Below, piece by piece: positions 23,657 through 35,381 of a stretch of DNA of 64,000 bases. How positions within the stretch are numbered: position 1 is the stretch's first letter; each line of letters starts with the position of its first letter. This DNA is from Sialis fuliginosa (taxonomy: Eukaryota > Arthropoda > Insecta > Megaloptera > Sialidae): assembly GCA_961205875.1 (NCBI GenBank), contig OY540822.1, forward strand, positions 10,728,501 through 10,792,500, given 5' to 3'. The translations under genes were made by a program, and so were the position numbers. A model generated the notes under the pieces. That model searched no databases. It saw nothing but the letters and a program-made list of their open reading frames with translations, and was not told the DNA's origin.

Positions 23657-24488
23657 CAGGGTGGGGCATTTAAAGTGTTACAGATTGTTATCTCAGAACC
23701 ATCGAATATTTTTAAAAAAATTTAGAGCAAAAAATGTTTGGTTGTGAGGGGGTAATCGAATAGTAATATTTATTTGTTATTTAAAGGTCAACATTATTTT
23801 TTTGAATAGGAACCTATAGTTTTTATTTAGTAATCTTATTCTACGTAAAAAATACACGAATCCTTCATTAAAAACTTTTTTTTGAACAATCTAAACTTTC
23901 CAAGATATCTAACAAAAGATTTTGAACTTTCAAGAATTTTTACTCAGAAACCATAAGCTTTAGAAAAAAAGTATGAGACACAAAAAATGTTTATTTTGGT
24001 CTAATAAAACTTGGAGAATAATTTTAAAAATTTAAAAAACTTTTTTCTATTTATTTTGTTTTAGCAAAAACAAAAAAAAAAAACAAAAAAGTGTTAAATA
24101 AATTCTAGAATAATTCTCCTAGTTTCTTTAGACCAAAATAAACATTTTTTGTATCTTGTACTTTTTCTCTAAAGTTGATGATTTCTGAGTAAAAAATCTT
24201 GTATGTTCAAAATCTCTAAATTATTTTGTTAGATATCTTATAAAGTTTAGGTCTTTCAAAAAAAGTTTTCAATTAAGTAGAATAAGATTACTAAATAAAA
24301 AATATAGGTTCCTATTTAAAAAAATAATGTTGACCTTTAAATATCCTTAAAAACTTAGTTAAAATAACAAATAAATATTACTATTCGATTACCCCCTCAC
24401 AACGAAACATTTTTTGGTTTAAACATTTTTTTCAAATATGCTATGGTTCTGAGATAATAATCTGTAACACTTTAAATGCCCCACCCTG
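23657..24488. mobile_element. 832-bp foldback element with TA target duplication
   Basis: It starts cagggtggggcatttaaagt and ends with the inverted text actttaaatgccccaccctg. TA lies immediately outside both ends (23655-23656, 24489-24490). Arms of roughly 400 bp pair through ttctcagaaccat-like, gagggggtaatcgaatagta and aaggtcaacatta words to a centre near 24075. The TA flank fits a Tc1/mariner-type or related transposase acting in trans. Confidence 0.9.
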
Positions 24489-25139
24489 TATAATGTCTTA
24501 TTATAACTTCAATTTTATTTTTAAAACAAATCTTATTCAACGTATAATATGAGATAATTTGCATCCCCTTTTCCCCCTGGAACGATCAATATGAGTTTAT
24601 TCAATTAAAATTAAAAATGTATTTGTATATGAGCTAATCCAGTACTTTTTTTTTAAAATAGGGCGCACGTATGTCACCTATTTTGATTTCGATGGAGAAC
24701 CATACATGACTTCTATGTTCTATATAAATATATATTTTTAAATAATTTTTAATATATGGAAAATTTTAATCTCTTATTACTTAAACCTTATGAAATATGT
24801 CATTTCAAATATTTATAGAAATAAAAAGGCATTATAATGAAGGGGGTAGGTCGGAGAGGCAACAATTTTGAGAACTGTAATCGAAATTAATATTTTCATA
24901 CATACATACAACACTTTATTTTAGGCTGCAAATTTTCATATTGACAAAAAAGTAAGTATGGTTTTCATCTCTTCAATTGTTATAAAATAAAATACAATAA
25001 AACTCAATTTTGTATTATAAATATTAATTTTCTTATGCCGTAATGTAAATAACATTTGTAGAAAAACTAATTTGATAATTTGAATTTAGTTACATTTGTT
25101 TCCAAGGTAACATGAATTAGTAGACGTATTAATTAGTAT

Positions 25140-25430
25140 TTAAAATTTTGAGGGTGGTTTACACCCCTTAAATGGGTGTTTAAACACGTATAAAAAATTA
25201 ATTTCCCTTAGGTTAGATTGTACTACAAATGTACCAAGTCTTATCAAAATTAGTGAGATAAAATTCGCAACGTTTCCTTGTTTTCGAATATTTCCAAAAG
25301 TCCTAATCCGATTTTCATCAAAAATAATAGGTTTGAAGTATTCACTGAGAAAATTCTACATCCAGACACACACACGCACAGCCGCTATACGGAAATCAAC
25401 TTTTCTTTACGTTTTGAAGTTAGTACAATC
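25140..25430. repeat. Dispersed repeat fragment (ttacaccccttaaatgg type)
   Basis: The phrase gagggtggtttacacccctt with cacgtataaaaaattaatt recurs in shortened form at 27885-27935 (gtggacacgtataaaaaatt). A short acacacacgcacagccg run at 25367-25383 follows. It resembles the 3' part of a non-LTR or Helitron-like repeat; the class is unsure. Confidence 0.45.
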
Positions 25431-25639
25431 AGAATTTGTAATTTTTCAACGGTATTAATTATTAATAACGTATATATTAATATTTTCTTATAAATTATTT
25501 TTTTTCTTCGATTTTCGGATATTAATTATTAATATTTGATTTGCTGCAAAATAGATTTTATTAATGAATCTAATTTCATAAATAAATTTACTTACATCTA
25601 CCTAAAAAAATCAAAATTTAAACGAGAGATAACCAAAAT

Positions 25640-25740
25640 ATGTACAAGAAAATAATAAAAAGTAAAATTCTTAAATCAAGATTCGAACCACAGTACGCCG
25701 CGTTCCCAATCCAGCATTTTAACCGCTCGACCACATTTAT
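25640..25740 (-). repeat. tRNA-like sequence, SINE head or tRNA pseudogene
   Basis: On the minus strand an A box (tggtcgagcgg, 25733-25723) is followed 33 bases later by a B box (ggttcgaatct, 25689-25679), normal spacing for an RNA polymerase III internal promoter. The anticodon and acceptor stems do not close well, so it is not a working tRNA. The adjacent upstream text at 25740-25830 recurs near 53935-54035, suggesting a multi-copy element. Confidence 0.5.
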
Positions 25741-25835
25741 TAGTACATTCCTGCCCTGATTGCCCCAGGGCACTTCCGATCCCCCCAGTCATTCATGTCT
25801 GATCGTGGCATAGTGACGTTAATAACTGGCTGTAT
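25740..25835 (-). repeat. Repeat shared with 53925-54035
   Basis: The text cctgccctgattgccccagg followed by gcacttcc matches the reverse complement of gccccggggcaaccagggca at 53980-53999. Both copies lie near the word cagccagtta. Confidence 0.5.
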
Positions 25836-26034
25836 ATGAAAATAAATGCAAAAAAAAATATTAGTACATATGAAATAAAACAATTTTCAGAATTAAAAAA
25901 AATTAATAATTAAATGATCGAACACGTGTCTTTTTATTTTTAATCTAGTTTCACTTCCCAAACACTACGACGTACCCTTGTTACGTTATTTTTCCCTGGC
26001 CACAGATTTAAAATTCCCTAACTCGGGGGGCCCC

Positions 26035-26270
26035 GGGGCAAGAATGTGCAGAAATAAAATTTGAAGACTTTTTTTTTTGGTCATAACTTGAAAATTTTAC
26101 ACTCGTTACTTAATTTCAATTCAATGACTTTTTTCTCTTTTTTTGTTTGTCAATTAAAATTTATAGACTTTTTTTATTGACTTTCTAAAAAAAATAATAA
26201 ATTCCCTGATTTTCCCTGACCACTTTACGCTTCCCTGACTTTCCAGAAAATGGACACCCTGATTATGTAT
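26035..26270. repeat. Dispersed repeat R4, copy 2
   Basis: The text ggggcaagaatgtgcagaaa and aaatttgaagactttttttt is followed by ccctgattttccctgaccac and ccagaaaatggacaccctga, matching copy 1 in order. Confidence 0.65.
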
Positions 26271-26729
26271 TTTATAGTGAACGCTTTCATTTGAAATTGG
26301 TTTCAGAGTCGAATATTTAATTTTGTTTGTAAGAAAAAATAAGAAAATAGTAGACGATAAGACGTAAGTAGCTTTTTTAATAATTTTATTAGAAATCAAC
26401 ATTTGGGGAAAATAAGGGGAATTCTCGGAACAAGTGTTAATTTCTTATAAAAAATATGTGTAAACAATTTTGGTATGGAAGTAAACAAAATAAATTTTAT
26501 TAATTTTAAAAATTGATATTATTCCAAAAATAGTCATTATTTTGTAATTTTTACCTAACGTAAGATTTTTGGTCTCCCCCCACTCCCTTTGTCAGCAAAA
26601 GTAAGAAAAAAACTAACCCCCCGATTCCCTAAATCTTTTATCGTAATACTTGCACGCCCCCAAAACACCTAATTACTTGTGTATTAAATATAAGAATTTA
26701 CAGTTGTTGCTCTGAAACCAATTTCAAGC

Positions 26730-26885
26730 ATGCATAATAAGGAACATTTCGAAAAATAATTTATTACCGAAATAAGTCTAATATCGTTCGATTTCAAACC
26801 TTATTAAAATCGTAATTATATCTACCGCAAAAAGAGATAGTGGTGAAAATTTTGGGAAACATATTTTTTTATATTATTATTTAGA
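26730..26885. repeat. Dispersed repeat R3, copy 2
   Basis: It is parallel to 20590-20715 (ataaggaacatttcgaaaaa, aaatcgtaattat, ttttgggaaacatattttt). From 26890 to 28065 I see no gene. At 27825-27885 accgga-type words repeat (aaccggatatggaaccgg). Confidence 0.55.
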
Positions 26886-28070
26886 AAAAAGTACATAAAA
26901 AAGTTTTTTAATAATTATATTATATTTTAATTCGTACGTTATTTAAACTGCTCTAAGCGTAAACGAAAAGTTCATACAAATTTTGAGGATGGTTTGTATC
27001 GAAATTAGAATTTTCAATTCTGGCCGAAACCGGAATTCACCTTTTAAAAAAAAAAAAAAATTAATTATTAATAATTATTAAATTAGTAAAATAATACACG
27101 TGTGCTTTGTATACATTATGATTATTATCTTCAATGAATACTATCAAGTTATTTTAGATTGTATATCTTAAATAGTACAGGGGTGGAGTCCTACATTATA
27201 TAATCAAGAATGGTATTTTCTGCATTTTTCGTAATTTTTACGAATCTAATTACATTTATAGTGTAATATATGCGATAAATTACAAACAGCATTTATAAAC
27301 AAATTCACTATAGAGAAGATAGTATAAATATTTATAGATAAAAGAATGTCAATTACTTGAAATTAAAATAACATTACTTTAGTCCATGTATGATGTATTA
27401 TCATAAACTATACTGTTAGATTAGTTATTAATCAATCTATTCAGAGAGGTTATTCTCGAAGGCAAGAAATATTTTTGAAAAAAAATAATCTACGGCTAGG
27501 GTATTATTTTTGTATCATAACATTCCGAAATTTTCAAAATTTATAATTTAACAGTTTAATATTCATAATTTTATAACATTTTTATAAAAATATTGTTATA
27601 AATAATTTCTACTTATTTTTTTAAGATCAACGAATGTCATAATTTTATACTTATGCTAAATAAAAATTAGAAAACTTCATTTGTGTCATGAAATGATTGT
27701 TTCCATTGATTTTTTTTGTTAATAAAATGTTATTCCATCATAATTATTATATTAATGTTTGATTTTTTAAACAAAAATAATTTAAGTTATGTATATATAT
27801 AAAGTAGAAATAAAATTTAAAAAATCCAACCGGATATGGAACCGGAATAAAACCGTTAATTTCAACCGAACCGGAATTTCGGCACATTTCTGGGGTTTAC
27901 CCTTTAAATGGCCATGTGGACACGTATAAAAAATTGATTGAACAAAACAAAAAGAAAGACAAAAATTCTGAAAACTATCAAACGGAAACGATCCAAAAAG
28001 GACCTTAATATTGTACAAGCACACAACAAATATAAAACCTCTTCACTTTTTTTGAGGTCCAAGTATCAAT

Positions 28071-28275
28071 TATTAGGGGTCGTATATAAAATAGGTACGC
28101 AAAAAAGGGTAGGGAGGGATTGCCTAACGTAATGATATAAAAATAATCATTCGTTTGGGGGAAGGGGTCTAGGTTTTGCGGCGTATTTTTAGCCCGGGGG
28201 TTAAAAAATGTGATGTAACGTAACAAAGAGGGAGGGAGGGGTAAAAATGCGTGAATTTTACGAGTTTAATGACTG
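28071..28275. mobile_element. ~205-bp MITE-like repeat
   Basis: The left end taggggtcgtatataaaata and the right end (reverse complement) tgggccagtcattaaactcg are weakly inverted, with further inverted agreement inside (gtacgc and gcgtga, agggaggg and ccctccct). G+C is raised. Similar aggggtcgttcataaa elements are common in invertebrates. The ends are approximate. Confidence 0.45.
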
Positions 28276-28399
28276 GCCCATAACATTCTATAAATTGCGG
28301 CCCTTTTTACGCCGAGCTCACCAACCTAACATGAATTGGATTTCACAATAGTCCGGCACTGTTTTTAAAATTTGTGACTTTAAAATCTTGCACGCTATT

Positions 28400-28480
28400 G
28401 GTTGATTGTGAGCATTCGTTTGCGTGGGGATAACCGATTTACTATATTAAAACACAGAGACGGTTATTTTATTCACTTCA
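28400..28480 (+). promoter_or_regulatory. Candidate RNA polymerase II promoter
   Basis: An inverted CCAAT box (ctattggttg, 28395-28404) lies ~40 bp upstream of a TATA-like actatattaaa (28441-28451). An initiator-like ttcactt follows with its A at 28475, the usual ~30 bp from the TATA box. It sits just before an exon with a start codon and a consensus splice donor, which raises its credibility. Confidence 0.5.
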
Positions 28481-28599
28481 CTCAAAACTTCCAAGTGGCT
28501 CTTTTCTAAATTGAAAACTTTAAATTAGTGGTGATAATTAATTAAATTAATTTTATTAAATTTGTGAGTGGTCAAGAAAAAGAAGAATACAAAACAATG
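28475..28599 (+). ncRNA. Candidate exon 1: 5' leader ending in ATG|GTAAGT
   Basis: The leader runs from the putative initiator to an ATG at 28597-28599 in favourable context (aaaacaatgg), and the very next bases are the consensus donor gtaagt (28600-28605). A start codon placed right at the end of exon 1 is common in insect genes. The matching acceptor candidate is at 34263, making a 5.66-kb intron packed with foldback elements. Spliced together, the reading frame runs only 21 codons, so I treat this as a transcript with a short ORF rather than a normal protein gene. Confidence in the exon is moderate; the pairing with exon 2 is inferred. Confidence 0.45.
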
Positions 28600-28638
28600 G
28601 TAAGTTTTAAAAATATATTGTTTTAACTAACATTATAT

Positions 28639-28810
28639 TTTACTTATAACTTAAGTGAGGGGCCCGCAAACTTTTTAAATAATAAATAATTTTAAATTTA
28701 TATTCATTATAATATAATAATTTGTTGCACATAAAGTAAACAATAATTAATTATTTATAATTTTATTTTGATAAAATCTATTTGCGGCCCCTTACTTAAG
28801 TTATAGTAAA
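28639..28810. mobile_element. 172-bp inverted repeat (small MITE)
   Basis: The left end ttacttataacttaagtgag with gggcccgcaaa pairs with the right end tttgcggccccttacttaag. It lies just inside the proposed first intron. Confidence 0.7.
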
Positions 28811-28844
28811 ATTGTTTAGAAATAGAATATTAATGATTTATATA

Positions 28845-29977
28845 CAGCATGATTTACAACTAGTGTAAAAGAATTTTACAGTACATCGAGGATGATATTT
28901 TAAGCAAAAAACTTTATGTGAACCTGTATCCGGAAATTCTTCGTGAAGGAGCTACAGTATTTCAAATATTTTACTCAAAATTAGTATTTATTTAATATCT
29001 AGAGAATGGTACAGTTATGAGATTTGATACAGGGTTTATTATTAATAAGTGTTATCGATTTCCAATATCAAACAATAATAATTTAGACCTGGAGTGTATG
29101 AAGCCAGTGGGCTCGCCGATTTTTATCTAGTATTTTTTTGTTCATTAATTTTTTCCTGAGTTGGATACTTAGAAGATTATATGACACAAAATACACAAAA
29201 AAGTACTTTGTTCATTTGTCATAGGATCAGCCGTTTTTGAGAAATATCGAAAAAAAGAAAGTACTGTAGAATTTTAGTTAATACAGATGCTTCAAATTAC
29301 ACAAAATAAGTTTATATTCTTGTTCTATAATTAAAAATAAGATTAAAAGTTAATATAAATATATCTTCAAAACTGCATTTTTATCAACAAATAGCCATTT
29401 CGTTTTTTAACAACTGGCTATAACTCTATGATGAAAAATATTAGAAGGTATATTTACATTAACTTTTTATCTTATTTTTAATTATAGAACAAGAATATAA
29501 ACTTATTTTGTGTAATTTGAAGGATCCATATTATGTAAAATTCTGCAATACTTTCTTTTTATCGATATTTCTCGAAAACGATTAATCTTATGACAAATAA
29601 ACTAAATATATTTTTTGTGTATTTTGTATCATATAATCTTTTACAAGAACCTAATTTGGGTAAAAATTAAAGAACAAAAAAATACTTGATAAAAATCAGC
29701 GGGCCCACTGGCCCCATACACCCCTGGTCTAAATTATTATTGTTTGATACTGAAAATCGATAAAACTCCATGATAATAACCTGGTTATCAAATTTCATAA
29801 CTGTATCACAATGGGTTCTCTAGATATTAAATAAACAGTAATTTTGGGTAAAATTTATGAAGGGCTGCAGCTCCCTCACGAAAAATTTCCGGATAAATGT
29901 TCATATGAAGTTTTTTGTTTAAAATAACATCCTCGATTTACTGTTAATTTTTTTTACACTAGTTGTAAATCATCCTG
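28845..29977. mobile_element. 1133-bp foldback element with TA flanks
   Basis: It begins cagcatgatttacaactagt and ends actagttgtaaatcatcctg, with TA outside each end (28843-28844, 29978-29979). The ~550-bp arms carry tcgaggatgatattttaa, aatttagacctggagtgtat and aaacttattttgtgtaattt in inverted order; the centre is near 29410. A fragment of the same family is at 62335-62420. Confidence 0.9.
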
Positions 29978-30214
29978 TATAGTATAAGAAAGTATTATTT
30001 CGATTTTTTATGTCTGTGTGTCGGTCTGTATACGCTGTTACCAAAAAAACGACAAAATAGAAGGGCGAAGTTTTATATTTAAGATTGATTTTCGTATGGG
30101 AAGAAAACCTCTTATTTTTGAAAACGATTTATAATCGGATGTTTTAAATTAGCTATTTGCTTTTTGTTTAAAACATTTGCTTATAATTTTCGAGGTCCTA
30201 ATATTATATATATA

Positions 30215-31811
30215 TACTGCCAGCCAAAAATTTACTTTTTCAATGTAATTTATTCTGTTAAAAATTGTCATATTAATTTGAAAATTCAGAGAAATCATTA
30301 ATGCCCCTATATTTCAAAGCCCAAAGAGTTACAACATAGAGGGTGTGCAACCCTTAGAGTCATGAAAAATGGAAAATGGCATTTTCAAGTATTGAAAAAA
30401 AAGTTTAAAAACTGATTATTCCAATATTAAACTAAAATTCACAATAATTATTATTTGTATAACTTATTTGCATCCTGAAGGTCCTATCTTATTAATTTTA
30501 ATAACATTTAATTCTATTTACTATTTTGGTACCATCCCCTAAGTTTAGGTCAACAGAAATATAGGAAAATTTCAAACAAATTTTTAAAAACTTCATAATT
30601 TGTTAGAAATAATCACAGATAATATAAATTTGCAATTTTAGTAAAATCCAGTTATCAACCACTTTTCTACCCTTAATTACTCCAACCCCATTATATTACA
30701 ATTAATTCGAAGGGCATAAGTAAAGAATTGTTAAATTTACAAAATGAGTAGTAAATTGTATATACTGTATGATAAAAAACACAAATAAATTAGAAGGGTA
30801 GGTATCAACCCTTAAATACTTAATCGCCACTGATAGCAGGGTAGAAGATTGAATTCAAGTGTGATTTTATAAAAAAAATCAATGAAAGCTGTTATTTGAA
30901 CATTTTTGTGAAAATTTTGTGCACCAAAAGTTACCATAAATTTAAAAAATATACACCTTTTTTAAAATATCGTATCTAGAAATTCATATGATTTTTTTGT
31001 TCACCTTTCGTAAAATAAAAGGTGAATATCTAGATACGATGTTTTTAAAAAATGTATATTTTTTAAATTTAGGGGTGAATTTTGGAGCACACAATTTTCA
31101 CAAAAATCTTCAAATAATAGTTTTCATTGATTTTTTTATAAAACCACCTTTGAATTCAATCTTCTACTTTAATGTCAGGGGCGGTTTAGTATTTAAGGGT
31201 TGATGCCTACCCTTATAAATTATTTGTGTATTTTTAACATACGGTATCGTTGTATACACAGTTTACTACCCATTTTGTAAATTTCCCAATTTTACCTTTA
31301 CCTATGCCCTTCGAATTAATTGTAATATATTGGGATTGGAGTAGTTAAGAGTAGAAACGTGGTTGAAAATAACTGAATTTTATTGGAATTGTAAATTTGT
31401 ATTAACTGTGATTGCTTCTAAAAAATTATTATGTTTTTTTTAAAATTTGTTTGAAATTTTCTTACATTTCTGTTGACCTAAACTTAGGGGATGATACCAA
31501 AAGGTAAATAGAATAAAATCTTATTAAAATTAATAAGATAGTATCATTACGGTAAAAATAAGTTCTACAAATAATAATTATGTTGAATTTGACTTCCATT
31601 TTGGAATAATCAGTTTCTAAACTGTTTTCCAATATTTGAAAATGCCATTTTCCATTTTTCACCACTATAAGGGCTGCACAAACCCTATTGTTGAACAGAA
31701 AAAGCTGTAACTCTTTGGGCTTTGAACTAAGCGGCATTAATGATTTCTCAAATTTTTCAAATTAATATGCAAATTTTTAACAGAACTGTGTTATGTTGAA
31801 AAAGAAATAAA
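30215..31811. mobile_element. ~1.6-kb foldback element
   Basis: The arms mirror each other through aaagcccaaagagttacaac, ggaaaatggcattttcaa, cctaagtttaggtcaacaga and ggtgaatatctagatacgat, meeting near 31015 around a short caccttttattttacg turn. The outer ends are diverged and the right end abuts the next foldback, so target duplications cannot be read. Confidence 0.85.
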
Positions 31812-32599
31812 TCGACAGAATCGAGTGATCATTGCTAACATTCTTATTATTGGAGCTAGAAGATCGGTTTAATGGGTAAAGTATCAATATTTTTTCAGGA
31901 TGAATAATGGCGGTTTCAAAAAAAGAATTGAATATCGAATTTCAGAGATATATTGAAATATAACTTTTTTAAATGGAAAAACTTGTCTATGTATTATTGA
32001 ATTATATAGCTGAGAATGTTCTCTTTATAAAAGTTTAATACATACATGGTGGTAAAATTGTTACAAATTTAATAAAATACAAACAAATTATTAAAAATTT
32101 TAAAACAATAATTTCAGATATTGATGCCTTATTTCGCAGATTTTTAATGTTTTTGAGTATTATTGATGCAAACTTATAATTAATTATAATAAATAATATT
32201 TTTTGTATCAATAAAATTCAAAAACGTTAAAAAATCTGCGAACAAAGGGCATAAATACTTGAAATTATTGTTTTAGAATTTTCAATCATTTGTTTTTCTT
32301 AATTAAATTTGCATAGCACACATTTTTTTTATATTTTCTATTAATTTATTACTTGTATTATGTATTAGACTTTTATAAAGAGAACATTCTAAGGTATATA
32401 ATTCAATAATACATAGACTGGTTTCTCCATTTAAGAAAGTTATATTTTAATATATCTCTGAAATTCGACATTCAATTGTTTTTTTGAGACCGTCATTATA
32501 ATCCCGGAAAAAATACTGATACTTTACCCATTTAACCGATCTTCTAGCTCCAGTAATAACAATGTTAGCAATGATCATTTAATTCTAGCGAACACCCTG
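31812..32599. mobile_element. ~790-bp foldback element, family F, copy 1
   Basis: Inverted arms share gatcattgctaaca, gatcttctagctcc, tttgggtaaagtatc-like and catatatctctgaaattcga words. The inner arms pair through gcagatttttaatgtttttg and aaaaacgttaaaaaatctgc. The right end reads caccctg followed by TA. The left end lacks the last ~10 bases, lost at the junction with the preceding foldback. Confidence 0.85.
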
Positions 32600-33029
32600 T
32601 ATATAATAATGATTTTTTTTTCTATGCAATTTTATTTATTATACTTTATACCTGAATATTGATAGATGTCGATCGAAAGAATGTTAATCCAAATAAAAAA
32701 TTAATTATATTATGGAAACACTACAGTTCCAGAATTATTTTATTATTCCTAGAAATTATGAAACAATATTTTTGTTGAGAATATTTGCAGCAACTGTTAT
32801 CGAAAATGTCAGCGATAATAAATGTGTTTATAAAATTGCATTATATACAATACGTATCGATCTTATAAACAAAATTTCATTCTTCTGACTAATCAAAGGC
32901 ATTCATTTATTGAGAATTGTTTTGTTTATTAATTCAAGTTTACGTTCTCATATAACCGTTTTGTATTTTTCCAATCGATATTATTTTTTATTTATTAAAA
33001 AAGTAATATACAAGTAATAAATTAATAGA

Positions 33030-33733
33030 AAATATCAAAAAATAGTTGTGTTATGCAAATTTAATTAAATTCAAACAAATGATTAAAAATTTTGAAACAA
33101 TAACTTCAGGTATTTATGCCTTATTTCGCAGATTTGTAACGTTTTTGAATATTATTGATACAAAATTATAATTGATTATATTAAATAATTTTTTTTTCTT
33201 TATCAACAAAATTCAAAAACGTTAAAAATCTGCGAACAAATGACATAAATACCTGAAATTATTGTTTTGAAAATTTAAATCATTTATTTTTATTAAAGCA
33301 AAGCACATTATTTTTTTAATATTTTCTATCAATTTATTACCAATTTTATAACAATTTTGCCAACATGTTTGTATAAGGTAAATGTACATAATTACAGTCA
33401 ATTTTATTAAAAATTAATAAATAAGGTAACTTTAAGAGATTTCATAGAAGATAATAATTGAATTGATTCTATGTTCGGTTATTTTTCGAAATCCGAAGTA
33501 ACGACAATGAAATCTCTTAAAGAGAACATTATCAACTATAAAATCCAATAATAATACACAGGATATTCCATTAAAAAAGTTATATTTCAATATATCTCTC
33601 AAATTCGACATTCAATTGTTTTCTTTGAGATCGCCATTATTCATCCCGGAAAAAATACCGATACTTTGTCCATTTAATTGATCTTCTATCAAAGTTAGCA
33701 ATGATCACACGATTCTGGCGAACATCCTGTACA
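33030..33733. mobile_element. Foldback family F, copy 2 (left arm truncated)
   Basis: The inner stem (cttatttcgcagatttgtaa, aaaacgttaaaaatctgcga) and the complete right arm to cgaacatcctgta match copy 1. A small internal inverted pair, aagagatttcat and atgaaatctctt (33430-33522), replaces part of the arm. Confidence 0.8.
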
Positions 33734-34150
33734 TTTTTAAGCCTGTTATATATTAATAAAAAATAAAAAACATATAACAAGTGACATATGGTTGAAAAAT
33801 AGAGTAAAAAACACTTTCAAATATGCTATAGCCAATTTAGTGGCCCATAACAAAAACTAAAGTTAGGACTTGTAACTCTAAAACTAAAAACGAAACAAAA
33901 ATTCTAAATACGCCACAAAAACCACCAACAAAAAATACCTATCTACTTTGATAGAAAGTTATAGTCATTTAAAGAATTTCCGAATTTTCAGATACAATTA
34001 TTAATATTTTTTGGTGTAGTAATAGTAATACTCACCCCTCCTTTACAAATAATTCATCTCATTTAACCGAATCTGTATCTCTTACTGTTTAGGAAATCCC
34101 CATGCATTTTATGTTTATCTAACAAATTTTTGCGATCTCTTTGCCAAAAA
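33570..34150. repeat. Segmental duplication S1, copy 1
   Basis: This matches 37145-37755 base for base over long runs, for example caaatatgctatagccaatt at 33817 and 37398. It includes the right arm of foldback F plus ~420 bp of non-element DNA, so the whole segment was copied ~3.58 kb downstream. Confidence 0.85.
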
Positions 34151-34263
34151 TAAAATATGATTTTCTCTTTCATGTTTATTATTTTTAAATAATCATTCAT
34201 TTCATCATAAAAATATTACGTATTATCCTTACAATTTTTGAACAAATCAAAATTCAATTTCAG

Positions 34264-34477
34264 GTTCCTGTACAATTGAGCAGTTTTCAAAAACAAGAGA
34301 CGACCAAAAATAAGAAATCGCAGTAAAGAAGAACCTCTACTTCTAGTCATTTGATCAGAAGTCAACAATGGATTTGTACAACAATTACATAAGGCCGTGC
34401 CGAGTCAAATTTTCAACGACCCTTCAATTGCAATTTGAAGAAAAAATTAAAAAGTTTTTAAGTCATTAAAAAAACAG
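34264..34477 (+). ncRNA. Candidate exon 2 of the plus-strand transcript
   Basis: A strong acceptor (attcaatttcag) ends at 34263 and a donor (acag|gtaaat) starts at 34478, giving a 214-bp exon. Joined after the ATG of exon 1 it reads MVPVQLSSFQKQ and closes at a TAA after 21 codons, leaving most of the exon untranslated. No known protein is recognised. The exon is less AT-rich than its flanks and has no repeat relative in the window. The short frame may be a regulatory or incidental ORF in a long noncoding RNA, or exon 1 may splice elsewhere. Confidence 0.4.
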
Positions 34478-35138
34478 GTAAATATATACGAAACATTTCA
34501 AAGAGTTTTAATATTGGATATTAATATGAACACGGTTTTTTAGAATAATTTTATAATTTTCGTTTAGTTTATTAATTAAAAATTAAATTTATTACAAAAT
34601 ATTAATATTTATAACAATATGAAGAATGAAATTAATTAAATTATACTAATAAAAAAAACTGAAGAAAAATATCCTTCAATAAATAATTGTAAAAATAAAC
34701 AAATATTATTAAAAACAATTCAAGTTAAAAAAGATGCAAGAAACATCAAACAAGGAAATTTGATATATTATTCAAATTATAAAAAAGAAGAAAGTGGTTT
34801 AATCAAAAAGTGAAATTTTCATTAAATAAATACATAAAGCTAAGAAATTATTGAAGAAATGAAGCTCTGCGAAAAACGAAGTATGAAAAAAGAAGACCGA
34901 AAAATTAAATAATAACAATAAATAAACATAATTTAAAACCAAAAAGAAGAATATCTACTAAACAATATTCGTAACTCCGTAGAAGAAATAATAATGGCGA
35001 ATAATAAAATAAATAACTAAACGAATTTTTGAATAGTTATTTTATGAAATAATGTTCAATTAATATCACATAAAAAACTCTTTTGAAATCACACTGAAAA
35101 TAACTGTATCATTAAAGAATAAAAACTACTACATTCAA
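34478..35138. other. A-rich stretch, no gene seen
   Basis: The plus strand is dominated by A (runs such as aaaaaagaagaaagtgg) until 35100, then changes sharply to T-rich sequence after 35280. No frame, repeat relative or splice-flanked exon stands out. Confidence 0.4.
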
Positions 35139-35271
35139 CGCTGGTGTCGGTGAATTTCAGCGCTGGTGTCGGCGAATTTCAGCGATGGTAACGGCGAGTT
35201 TCAGCGCTGGTATCGGCGAGTTTCAGCGATGGTAACGGAAGTTTCAGCGCTGGTGTCGGCGAGTTTCAGCG
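35139..35271 (+). repeat. 22-bp GC-rich minisatellite, six copies
   Basis: Units such as cgctggtgtcggcgaatttc with a trailing ag repeat six times. Two types alternate partly: cgctggtgtcgg and cgatggtaacgg. One unit is 2 bp short. About half of its bases are G or C in a region that is about three quarters A+T. Confidence 0.9.
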
Positions 35272-35354
35272 TTTATTTTTTGTGAAATACATATTCTATA
35301 TCTCTTATCCTTAAAGCTGAGGAAATATCCATTCCAAGTAATATATTTTATACA

Positions 35355-35381
35355 ATTCTACTCCTAAAAAGGAGTAGAAAT
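35355..35381. repeat. Perfect 9-bp hairpin carrying the recurrent motif core
   Basis: The text attctactcctaaaaaggag is followed by tagaa; ttctactcc and ggagtagaa pair around a six-base loop. The left half is the same TTCTACTCCTA core seen in the motif scattered through 38.7-60.4 kb. Confidence 0.6.
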
